64,000 nucleotides of DNA from Spirobacillus cienkowskii (GTDB lineage Bacteria; Bdellovibrionota_B; Oligoflexia; Silvanigrellales; Silvanigrellaceae): NCBI RefSeq assembly GCF_037081835.1, contig NZ_CP146516.1, forward strand, positions 1,139,501 to 1,203,500, in the 5' to 3' direction. Positions 1 through 8,065 of the stretch are shown piece by piece. The position numbers and the translations under genes were made by a program. The notes under the pieces were generated by a model. It was given only the letters and a program-made list of their open reading frames with translations, searched no databases and was not told the DNA's origin. The stretch's first letter is position 1. The number at the start of each line of letters is the position of its first letter.

Positions 1-1223
1 AGCCCACGTCGTGCTAAAATTCGTTCGGCATTTACATAAGATACAAATTCATCAGACGCATGGGTTAAAAATCCCTTAATACAAGAAAGTTTTAATATTT
101 GTAAATCGTTTTGTGAAACATTTGCCGCAATTTTTAATTTTAATGAACATGGCAGAAAATCAAAAATTTGTGCTGCAACATGGCTCGTTTTTTCTACAAG
201 CACAGAAAGTTTTCGCAAATTGCCTGACCCGATTATAGAAATATGCGGTAAATTGACAGGGTAATCAACAATTTCACCTCGTAAAGATTTTAAAACCTGA
301 ACTGCAATTGTTTCGCCAATGCGAAATTGCGCTTCTTGGGTGCTGGCTCCAATATGGGGTGTCACAATAACATTAGGATGCGAAATCAATTCTGGTAAAG
401 GAGAGGGTTCGTTTTCAAAAGTATCAATACCTGCAAAAGATATTTGCCCATCATTTAAATTTTGTAATAATGCTTTTTCTAAAATAATGCCGCCGCGAGC
501 AAGATTTAATACAACCGACCCTTTAGGAAGTTTTTTGAGTTCAGCATCTGCAATCATATTTTTTGTTTCCTTATTTAAAGGAACATGAACTGTTAAAATG
601 TTGCTTTCGCTAAGAAGTTCTTCTAAAGAATTTTTTCGCTCGACATGATGACGTTTAAAAATATCGTCAGAGATGTAAGGATCATAGGCGATGACACGCA
701 TGTCAAACCCTTTTGCAAATTTTGCGACCCGATGACCGACATTGCCTAACCCCACAATTCCAATTGTTTTGCCGCCTAATTCTAATCCTGTAAAAGCATG
801 GCGATTCCAGCTTCCTTGTTGGGTGCTAAAGTGAGCTGAGGGTATTTTTCGAAATAGCGCTAAAAGTAAGCCCAATGTTAACTCTGCGGCTGAGTTTGTG
901 TTTTTGCCTGGTGTATTAACAACAAGTATACCTAACTCAGTGGCTAACTCACAGTTAATGTTGCCATAGCCAACAGCCGCTCTAGCGACAACGCTCAATT
1001 TCTTGCCAGCACGCAACAGAGTTTCATCAACATCTGTTTCTGAGCGGCTAATAAGAACTTTGGTATTTTCAATTTCCTTGAGGATGACGTCCTTTGGAGC
1101 ATCAGGTATATAAACAACTTCAAGTGGTTCAGTAACAGCCAACTCCGGTGGCGGATTTTTCAGAAGCTGTAGAGCAATATCGTGGAGTTTTCCGGTGATA
1201 AGAATTTTTACTGATTTTTCCAT
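1..1223 (-). CDS. serA: D-3-phosphoglycerate dehydrogenase, C-terminus cut by window edge
   Basis: This gene should catalyse the first step of serine synthesis, the NAD-dependent oxidation of 3-phosphoglycerate, in the cytoplasm. I translated it by hand from the minus strand. It starts ATG at 1223 behind AGGAAAAG and stays open to base 1. The Rossmann motif GLGNVG, the NLARGG segment and the HIGASTQEA segment with its catalytic His are all in the order expected for 2-hydroxyacid dehydrogenases. The reading continues past the catalytic core into the region of the intervening domain of long SerA proteins, so the C-terminal ACT domain probably lies outside the window. It begins 15 bp after the stop of the exporter gene upstream, so the three minus-strand genes may be cotranscribed. 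The family call is firm; SerA rather than another 2-hydroxyacid dehydrogenase is the best fit. Confidence 0.88.
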   Translation of the reverse strand, partial: MEKSVKILITGKLHDIALQLLKNPPPELAVTEPLEVVYIPDAPKDVILKEIENTKVLISRSETDVDETLLRAGKKLSVVARAAVGYGNINCELATELGILVVNTPGKNTNSAAELTLGLLLALFRKIPSAHFSTQQGSWNRHAFTGLELGGKTIGIVGLGNVGHRVAKFAKGFDMRVIAYDPYISDDIFKRHHVERKNSLEELLSESNILTVHVPLNKETKNMIADAELKKLPKGSVVLNLARGGIILEKALLQNLNDGQISFAGIDTFENEPSPLPELISHPNVIVTPHIGASTQEAQFRIGETIAVQVLKSLRGEIVDYPVNLPHISIIGSGNLRKLSVLVEKTSHVAAQIFDFLPCSLKLKIAANVSQNDLQILKLSCIKGFLTHASDEFVSYVNAERILARRG

Positions 1224-1238
1224 TATCTTTTCCTGCTA

Positions 1239-3062
1239 TTAAGTGAGATGCATTGAAATGCTGTCTCTTAATTTTGAGAGAACAATTTCTGGTGTACCAT
1301 ATTCTAGGAGCTGTCCATTGCCAAGTAAGACAACGTGGTCCACTGTTTTTAATGTCTCAAGTCTATGTGCGATGATAATAATGGTTTTTTGGGCAAAGGT
1401 ATTGTGAATGGCATGCTGAATCAAGGTTTCTGTTTTATAATCAACACTTGCCGTTGCTTCATCCATTAAAATAACTTTTGCATGACTTAAGATTGCTCTT
1501 GCCATGCAAATCAATTGCCTCTGGCCCACCGAAAAGTTTTCTCCTTTTTCTTGTATTTTGTAATTGAGTTGGTTTGGTAGTGCTTTTATATATTCGGCGA
1601 GTTGCACTTCTGTAAGGGCTTGCCAAATTTCTTGATCAGAAAATTTATTTAATCTATCGAGATTGTATCTCAGAGTTCCCGAAAACAGATGAGGTTCTTG
1701 GGGAACAATCGCAAAAATACTTCGAGAAACTTCTAGGGGAATTTCATGGATATCAATATTATCAATTATAATTTTACCACTATGAACAAAGAGCATTCTA
1801 TAAAATGCTTGAAATATAGAGCTTTTTCCAGCACCTGTTTTACCAATAATCCCTGTTTTTTTTCCTGCATGAAACTTTATAGATAAGTGATTTAAAATCA
1901 TTGGAAGATCTTCTCTGTAAGACGCAGAAAGATTATCTATGATGATTTCGCCATAATTAGGCCAATTTTTTGTTAAATTACCAGGTAGCTTTTTATCAAT
2001 TTTATGTTCAGAAGGTAAATCCTTATACTCAATAATTCTTTCAATACTCACCACTTTTGATTCAATTAATGATAAACTTCGAGTTAACCATTGCATGATG
2101 ACGTCTAAGCCAATTGTTAAGCTCATCAAAAATCCTGCTCTACCAACTCCAATCACTTTTTGAGACATAAAATAAATTGCAATTAAGGTAATCGAAAGAG
2201 CAAAGCATTCAGAAGTAAATTTTAGTCGTAAATTTAACCATCTTAAAATACGACTTTGTAATAATGATGCTTTAGCAAAATCTTGTGCAATATATTGCAA
2301 ATGTTTTAAAAACTGATTGGTTTTGCCGTAGGCTCTGATTGTTTGATATCCACTAATTGTTTCAGTAAATATACTCCATATCGGAGTTTCTAGAGTTTTA
2401 CTATACCTTTGTATTTCGCGATATGAAGAGGTAAAAAATTGTTGAATTTTATAATAATAAAAAATACAAGGTAAAACGCTAAAAATAGCAAAAGGTGCTT
2501 GAAATATCACAATAAAAATTACAATTAGTAATTCTACTATTGAACTAAAGATATCTACAAATATATTAGGAATTTCATTTTTAGCCTGATTGTAATCGCC
2601 ACTAAATCGATGAATCAACCTTCCTGTTGGATTTTCATCTATAAAAGTCACTCGAACGTTTGAAAAACTTTCTACCATCTGATCATGCAAAACTCTAGCT
2701 CCATTTGATAAAAATCCAATAAATATCATCCAGTGTAATGCTTTTAATATTATAGCTATTAAGCAAAATAAAAAAAAGAAAAATATAATTTTTTCGTTTG
2801 AAGAATAATGTAAGTAATTCCATAAAGAATGTTCAATCTCTAAGTAATTTAAACAATTTGAATTAGCACAATTATCTATCCATAATGAAACAATGTATCT
2901 AAAACCGCTATCTGTAATGCTAGAAAAAACAATGAGTATAAAAATAATTGGAATAAAAAATTTATAACCCTGCATCGATTTTAAATATTTATAAAATAAA
3001 GAAAAACCAATTTTTCCAACATTTCTGTTTTCTGTTGCAAGAAATTTTTTGTTACTTTTCAT
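1239..3062 (-). CDS. ABCC/MRP-type ABC exporter half, canonical NBD2-like
   Basis: This is a 607-residue inner-membrane exporter half with an N-terminal six-helix transmembrane domain and a C-terminal ATPase domain. The Walker A motif GKTGAGKSS lies near residue 409, the signature FSVGQRQL near 510, and the Walker B segment LMDEATASVD near 533 with the catalytic Glu present, followed by the switch His in IAHRLETL. The signature with Val in place of the second Gly, and the whole set of motifs, are those of NBD2 in ABCC (MRP/CFTR) proteins rather than of MsbA-type half transporters. Its start overlaps the end of the partner gene by 11 bp, indicating translational coupling. The substrate cannot be read from the sequence. 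Exporter function is established for the family; the pairing into one heterodimer is inferred. Confidence 0.88.
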   Translation of the reverse strand: MKSNKKFLATENRNVGKIGFSLFYKYLKSMQGYKFFIPIIFILIVFSSITDSGFRYIVSLWIDNCANSNCLNYLEIEHSLWNYLHYSSNEKIIFFFFLFCLIAIILKALHWMIFIGFLSNGARVLHDQMVESFSNVRVTFIDENPTGRLIHRFSGDYNQAKNEIPNIFVDIFSSIVELLIVIFIVIFQAPFAIFSVLPCIFYYYKIQQFFTSSYREIQRYSKTLETPIWSIFTETISGYQTIRAYGKTNQFLKHLQYIAQDFAKASLLQSRILRWLNLRLKFTSECFALSITLIAIYFMSQKVIGVGRAGFLMSLTIGLDVIMQWLTRSLSLIESKVVSIERIIEYKDLPSEHKIDKKLPGNLTKNWPNYGEIIIDNLSASYREDLPMILNHLSIKFHAGKKTGIIGKTGAGKSSIFQAFYRMLFVHSGKIIIDNIDIHEIPLEVSRSIFAIVPQEPHLFSGTLRYNLDRLNKFSDQEIWQALTEVQLAEYIKALPNQLNYKIQEKGENFSVGQRQLICMARAILSHAKVILMDEATASVDYKTETLIQHAIHNTFAQKTIIIIAHRLETLKTVDHVVLLGNGQLLEYGTPEIVLSKLRDSISMHLT

Positions 3063-5127
3063 CTTGATTTTTACCTAAAATATATTGATTAAATCTTGAT
3101 TTTTTATTAAAAAATAAAGAATTATAGCTATCGTATTCAATAATTTTTCCATTTTCCATATAAACAATAAAATCTGAATTTTTTAAATAATTTAGTCTAT
3201 GGGTACTCCAAATTATTGTTTTTTTGATGCCCCATTCTGTTTTAAATAAGTTATGAGCTAAATTTTTTTCTGTAACAACATCAACAGCACTAAAAGGATC
3301 ATCTAAAAAAATCACTAAGGATTTTGCAAATACGCTTCTAGATAAACTGACTCTTTGTTTTTGACCCCCAGAAAGATTTACGCCATGTTCGCCAATTTCG
3401 GTATCTAGCCCAGAGGTGAAATTTTTTAAATCATCATAAAAGCTCGCTGCATACAATGAATTCATAATATCTTTATCATTATTGAAATCAGATAAATTAT
3501 TATGGTAAATTAATGGAATATTTTCACGAATAGTGCTACTTATAATAAATGCATCTTGTGGTACATAAGCTTGAATTGATCTTAAAATTTCTAAACCAAA
3601 TTCAGAATGGACATTTTCTTGAAATAAATACTCTTTATTATTTTTATCTATTACCTTTAATATTACAAAAACTTTGCCAAATTTTGGTGTAATATCTCCC
3701 ATAATAATTTGAATTAATAAAGACTTTCCACATGCAACAGGTCCTACTATTGCAACAGTTTTTCCTGGATGAATATCTAAATTAATATCATTAATAACCA
3801 TTGGTTCGTTTGGTGAAAATTGATGTGATACGTTTTCTAACTTAAAACCTACAAAAATTTTATAGTTGTTTTGGTTAATTAAAATTTCTTGAAGAAAGTC
3901 TCTTTGATTATTTGAAATTTGATCATTTTTTTTATCAGGTTTAAACTCTTCTAATTGTGTTCTTAATTTATAAAATTTTTTTAATCTATTAGATCCAGAT
4001 ATTGCTTGAGACCATGCGTTAACAAACCAAGGAAGGGGAGTAATTTGTTGTCCTAATATACTAGATAACCAGATTGCAGCAAAAATTGAGGAAGAACTTT
4101 TATCACTATTATAATATACAATACCAGCAAATATACCACTGCTTACAACCATCCACCAGCTATGTGTTAAAGAAAATGCTACACAATATTTTACAGTAAT
4201 TTTTAAATCTTGTTTAAATTCAGATAATGTTGCATTTTTAATTTCATGTTTAAATTGATTTCCCCAGCCAAAGTATCGAATTAATCTCATTCCTTTTATC
4301 CATTCAGAAATTAAATGTAGTCTTTTATCGCCACGAATCATCATCTCATTATGAAGTTTGTTTCCTAGCCATGTAAAAAAAATTGAAAGTGGTATTTGTA
4401 AACAAATAATAAGTAAACCAATCCAAGCAATTTTTCCCAGAATAAGTAACATAATTAACATAACTAAAAAGCAAGAGGTAAATAGAACCGGAAAATCTAC
4501 AAAAGCATGTGATAGAAAATTACCTATATATTTTGTGTCATTTTGCGCTAAATTTGTAATATCTCCAGCTTGAAATTTAGAGCGATCACTTTTGCATATT
4601 AATAAAAGATGAGTATACATATACTGTATTAGTTTATATGGAATTCTCCAAGAAAGCATCATTTCCTTTTCAATTTTCTGCGCATGCAAACTCGAAGCAA
4701 CAAGGTTCATCAAAAAAATAAAGATTGCAAGCATACCAGTGAAAACAACTGTTTGATTCGTATTTGCTTCGTGATAGAATAAATCAATCAAACGGAAATT
4801 TTCTGAAGGACTTTCAAAACTGCGTAAAATTTGAATAGCTAATATAGAAGATACTAATGATAGTGTAACATCTGATGTATGAATGGTGAACATTTTGAAA
4901 AGCAACGTTTTTTCTGATTTTATTATAAATTGTATTGGAGATTTTCTTAATTCGTGGAGAGAATCTTGAAATTCTGGGTATGGGTCTTTTTGCGCAAGTG
5001 TTTCGTTAATAAAACTTATTGAATTTAAGTCTTTTTTTTCGGCAGGACGTTTCCTGAGACTTTTTAAAAAAGGAGTGACATCAGAAAAGGTGAACTTTTG
5101 CCAAAATGTAGTTTTTGAGCTTTTCAA
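3052..5127 (-). CDS. ABCC/MRP-type ABC exporter half, degenerate NBD1-like
   Basis: This is a 691-residue membrane exporter half: a hydrophilic N-terminus of about 90 residues, a transmembrane domain, then an ATPase domain. The Walker A motif is GPVACGKS near residue 460, the signature LSGGQKQR near 586, and the Walker B segment FLDDPFSAVD near 610 has Asp where the catalytic Glu is usual. That substitution, with the rest of the motif set, matches NBD1 of ABCC proteins, where this site binds but hardly hydrolyses ATP. The start is TTG at 5127 behind GAGG with six bases between. It is the first gene of a minus-strand run with the NBD2-like half and serA. The next gene diverges only 32 bp away, so the promoter must lie within that gene or be very compact. 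Confidence 0.86.
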   Translation of the reverse strand: MKSSKTTFWQKFTFSDVTPFLKSLRKRPAEKKDLNSISFINETLAQKDPYPEFQDSLHELRKSPIQFIIKSEKTLLFKMFTIHTSDVTLSLVSSILAIQILRSFESPSENFRLIDLFYHEANTNQTVVFTGMLAIFIFLMNLVASSLHAQKIEKEMMLSWRIPYKLIQYMYTHLLLICKSDRSKFQAGDITNLAQNDTKYIGNFLSHAFVDFPVLFTSCFLVMLIMLLILGKIAWIGLLIICLQIPLSIFFTWLGNKLHNEMMIRGDKRLHLISEWIKGMRLIRYFGWGNQFKHEIKNATLSEFKQDLKITVKYCVAFSLTHSWWMVVSSGIFAGIVYYNSDKSSSSIFAAIWLSSILGQQITPLPWFVNAWSQAISGSNRLKKFYKLRTQLEEFKPDKKNDQISNNQRDFLQEILINQNNYKIFVGFKLENVSHQFSPNEPMVINDINLDIHPGKTVAIVGPVACGKSLLIQIIMGDITPKFGKVFVILKVIDKNNKEYLFQENVHSEFGLEILRSIQAYVPQDAFIISSTIRENIPLIYHNNLSDFNNDKDIMNSLYAASFYDDLKNFTSGLDTEIGEHGVNLSGGQKQRVSLSRSVFAKSLVIFLDDPFSAVDVVTEKNLAHNLFKTEWGIKKTIIWSTHRLNYLKNSDFIVYMENGKIIEYDSYNSLFFNKKSRFNQYILGKNQDEK

Positions 5128-5159
5128 TTTTGCCTCATAGTAGTATTAGGAGTTTTCTA

Positions 5160-6251
5160 GTGAAATTATTTGATATATTAAAAGAAATTTCAACTTTAAC
5201 GACCAAGGCTGAGACATCGACATTAAATTTATTTGAACATCGCTACTTGCAAAAATTGATTTCAGCTGTTGACTTTTTAATTTATTCAGAAGGCGCATCA
5301 GAAAGTGAAAATTTTTGCTTTAACGAAAATTTAAAGCATTATTTAAATATATTAAATAAAAATTCCAAAAATTTAAATTTTTCAAAAAAAGAAAAAACTG
5401 AATTGTGTTTTTTTCAACACAGTCTTTTAAGAAAAGTAAAAAATTTAAATGGATTTTGCTATAAAAATGATATTAAAAGATTTGATAGATTTAATATTTT
5501 AAAAAATATTGCTGGAATTTGGGATTTTAATTTAAATAGGGATGAATATTCATTAATTGATTTTATTAAATTTATTATGAAAAATATCTATGAAATACCC
5601 TTTAATTTAATTGATGAAGTATTTAATTTAATTAATTCAAATTGGAAGTCAGTGGATTTTGCATTGGATGCATTTCCTGATAAATTATTTTCTTTAAAAG
5701 AAATAGAAAACTACTTTTTTGGTAGTAATATTAAAATTAATTATAATTTAAATATTTTTGGTGGGATTGATAGATATTTTTCTGTTTTTAGTCCAGGTAA
5801 TAATAATCATTTATTCTTACCTAAAAATGATCAATTCAGTTTGTTTGAGGCATCTTTAATAGTGCATGAATTTCAGCATTTCCTTGATTCTAAATATGAA
5901 GAAAATGAAAATGATTCTCTAAAATCAAAAACAGAGTGTATGTATAACTGTGAAAAAAGTGCATTAAATTCAGAAAGAATTTTTGTTTTATCACAAGGCC
6001 ATACAAAATTATGTCGTTATTATTGGGTACAAACAAATTTATTTTATCCAATTTTGTTACTAAAATGTGAACTGCAAAATCTCTTGTATGCAAATCTCAA
6101 ACCAATTGATTTTGCTTCATTGTGTTTGGAGCATGGATTGGAGCCACTCCCAATTTCTTCTTTACTAGAGTGGGGGGCTCCATTTCAGATGAGCGTCTTT
6201 TGTGCGGCAGCCATTGATTTAGAACAAAATTGGCTAAAATTTTTGCAATAA
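5160..6251 (+). CDS. unrecognised protein with HEXXH metal-site motif
   Basis: I do not recognise the family. The protein (363 residues from the GTG at 5160, preceded by AGGAG at 5148-5152) has no signal peptide or transmembrane segment and is rich in Asn, Phe and Lys. The one clear feature is VHEFQHFLD, an HEXXH zinc- or iron-binding motif with the first His at residue 236. It is preceded by a hydrophobic helix, as in gluzincin peptidases and in the alpha-ketoglutarate-dependent HEXXH peptide hydroxylases. A convincing third ligand is not obvious. Its stop overlaps the start of the HDOD gene (TAATG), and it diverges from the exporter genes. A TTG further upstream at 5115 would give a longer protein that overlaps the exporter start, but it has no ribosome site. 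Confidence 0.65.
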   Translation: MKLFDILKEISTLTTKAETSTLNLFEHRYLQKLISAVDFLIYSEGASESENFCFNENLKHYLNILNKNSKNLNFSKKEKTELCFFQHSLLRKVKNLNGFCYKNDIKRFDRFNILKNIAGIWDFNLNRDEYSLIDFIKFIMKNIYEIPFNLIDEVFNLINSNWKSVDFALDAFPDKLFSLKEIENYFFGSNIKINYNLNIFGGIDRYFSVFSPGNNNHLFLPKNDQFSLFEASLIVHEFQHFLDSKYEENENDSLKSKTECMYNCEKSALNSERIFVLSQGHTKLCRYYWVQTNLFYPILLLKCELQNLLYANLKPIDFASLCLEHGLEPLPISSLLEWGAPFQMSVFCAAAIDLEQNWLKFLQ

Positions 6252-7111
6252 TGGAGATTAATAATTATATGGTTGATTTAGAAAGCGGTGGTCAAAAAGA
6301 AGTTAAATTGCCTTCTATGCCAGAAGCAGTGCGAGAATGTTTGTCTCAAATGTATAGTGCTGAAGCAAATATTGGAAAACTGTCTTTAATGATTCAAAAA
6401 GATGCAGGCATTACGTCAAGTGTGTTAAAATTAGCCAATTCTTCGATTTACGCAATGGGACATCCAACAAGTGATTTAAATATCGCCATGACTCGAATTG
6501 GATTGAGTGCATTAATGCAAATTTTAATTAAATATTCTATCGAGAATGCTTTTTTATTTGAGCCAATTGAATTTTTTGATGTCAAATCATTTTCTAAACA
6601 TTCATCATGGGTTTCTCAAATTGCGGTTGAAATCGGTAAAATTTTAAATGTTGAGAAACTGTCTGATTTGTTAGTAGCCGGATTGATGCATGATGTGGGA
6701 TTATTGGTTCGCGCAGTGTTAGATCGACCACTTATGCAAAGGTTAACAGAAGTCTGCTTAGCAGAAAAAAAAGATTTTAATCTGGTTGAAAAAGAATTAA
6801 AATTAGGTTCGCATCAGATATTTGGTGCAACAATACTTGAAAAATGGCAATTTCCAAAAGAAGTTGTTTTACTAACAAAATACCATCATACGCTCGAAAA
6901 CTTTCGTCCTAAGAATTTTACAATACATCAAAACAAACTTATTAATATTTTAATGCTATCGGACACAGTGGCACATCGTTATGGTGATGCTTTTCAACAA
7001 TATCCAAGAGAGACTCGAGTAAATCCACAAGATCTTGAAATTTTAGGAATTCAAAGTCAAGATCTGGCAAATGCGATTAAGCAAGCAACGCAACAATTAC
7101 AATTTTTTTAA
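6251..7111 (+). CDS. HDOD domain signalling protein
   Basis: This cytoplasmic protein of 286 residues is mostly one HDOD domain, a non-enzymatic relative of HD phosphohydrolases used in bacterial signalling. It opens with the usual LPSMPEAV segment, then the helix with DAGITSSVLKLANSS, and later GLMHDVGLL, where the His-Asp pair is retained, followed by a KYHHTLE segment. The start ATG at 6251 overlaps the stop of the HEXXH gene by one base, which argues for coupled translation. An upstream in-frame TTG at 6230 would add seven residues. Nothing in the sequence indicates a partner; HDOD proteins often act in motility, cell-cycle or c-di-GMP circuits, but that is family knowledge only. Confidence 0.85.
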   Translation: MEINNYMVDLESGGQKEVKLPSMPEAVRECLSQMYSAEANIGKLSLMIQKDAGITSSVLKLANSSIYAMGHPTSDLNIAMTRIGLSALMQILIKYSIENAFLFEPIEFFDVKSFSKHSSWVSQIAVEIGKILNVEKLSDLLVAGLMHDVGLLVRAVLDRPLMQRLTEVCLAEKKDFNLVEKELKLGSHQIFGATILEKWQFPKEVVLLTKYHHTLENFRPKNFTIHQNKLINILMLSDTVAHRYGDAFQQYPRETRVNPQDLEILGIQSQDLANAIKQATQQLQFF

Positions 7112-7131
7112 AAAGGGTGAATTGAAAAAAA

Positions 7132-8046
7132 ATGAAAAAAATATTTATTTCATTGTTTTTATTAATTTTTCCTAGTTTAGTTGGGTTAGGGGTTTTGTCC
7201 TATTTTTTTTCTAATGATTTTAAACCATATATTGATAAAATAAAAATTGAACTTGTTAAAAAATTTCCAGAACTCGCTAGATATTTTCCTATTAAAAAAG
7301 AAAAAAATATTAAAAATTCAGAAATACCAACTGCAAAAAATATACCTAAAAAAGAAATGATACCAGAAAGTGAGAGATTTAAAAATTTTGAAATTTTTGA
7401 ATCAATATGCGGAAAAACCCCGACAAATAAGCTCCAGGATGATTTTTTAGGATGTGATTTTTGTCCAAAATATTTAAACTCAGAAATATTAAGTAAAAAA
7501 TTTGAGTATTTATTTGAAGCACGAGGAAAAATTTCAAAAAATGAAACAGATGAGGCATTGGTTTTTATGAAGGGGTGTAGTGAGTCAGAAGATAATATTA
7601 AAGCCATGTTATTGAGAAAGAGTTATGGTGGATGGCAACGCACAAACATTTTTCAGGGAATAAATTTTGATAAAAATCCAATTCAGTTTATTGATTCTTC
7701 TGGTTATTTTATATTTATTGTTAGAAACACAATAAAAAATGAACATTCAATTAAACATGAATTGCTTGAAATTAAGTTTATTGAAAATCAAAAGTATGAA
7801 AAAGTTTTATTTATTTCTGAAATTAGGCGGGGCGAAAAGTGCAGTCAAGAAGCTCAGACAATCATTGATTTCCCTAAAAAAACAAATGATAAGAGTTTTG
7901 AAATTGCTCTTGAAGTGATTGGTTGTCATAAAAAAATATTGGATGGTTCTTATAAATTATCATTTAAATTGATTGATAATAGTTTTGAAGCAACAAAAAA
8001 TTCTTCATCACTAATCACAAAAATAGAAAAACTTAATGAAATTTAA
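7132..8046 (+). CDS. membrane-anchored hypothetical protein
   Basis: I do not recognise this 304-residue protein. It has one N-terminal hydrophobic helix (about residues 4-26), then a Lys-rich linker and a soluble domain that would face the periplasm. The soluble part contains a cluster of cysteines (CGKT, GCDFCP, KGCSES, EKCSQ, VIGCHKK), suggesting disulfides or a metal site. It follows the HDOD gene by 20 bp in the same direction and so is probably in the same transcript. It ends 20 bp before the convergent permease stop, with no terminator hairpin evident between them. Confidence 0.6.
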   Translation: MKKIFISLFLLIFPSLVGLGVLSYFFSNDFKPYIDKIKIELVKKFPELARYFPIKKEKNIKNSEIPTAKNIPKKEMIPESERFKNFEIFESICGKTPTNKLQDDFLGCDFCPKYLNSEILSKKFEYLFEARGKISKNETDEALVFMKGCSESEDNIKAMLLRKSYGGWQRTNIFQGINFDKNPIQFIDSSGYFIFIVRNTIKNEHSIKHELLEIKFIENQKYEKVLFISEIRRGEKCSQEAQTIIDFPKKTNDKSFEIALEVIGCHKKILDGSYKLSFKLIDNSFEATKNSSSLITKIEKLNEI

Positions 8047-8065
8047 TTTAATAAAGCAATCGCAA

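Noticed and set aside
5115-5160. A TTG start for the HEXXH gene at 5115
   Set aside because: It has no ribosome site and would overlap the start of the divergent exporter gene, while GTG at 5160 has AGGAG at proper distance.
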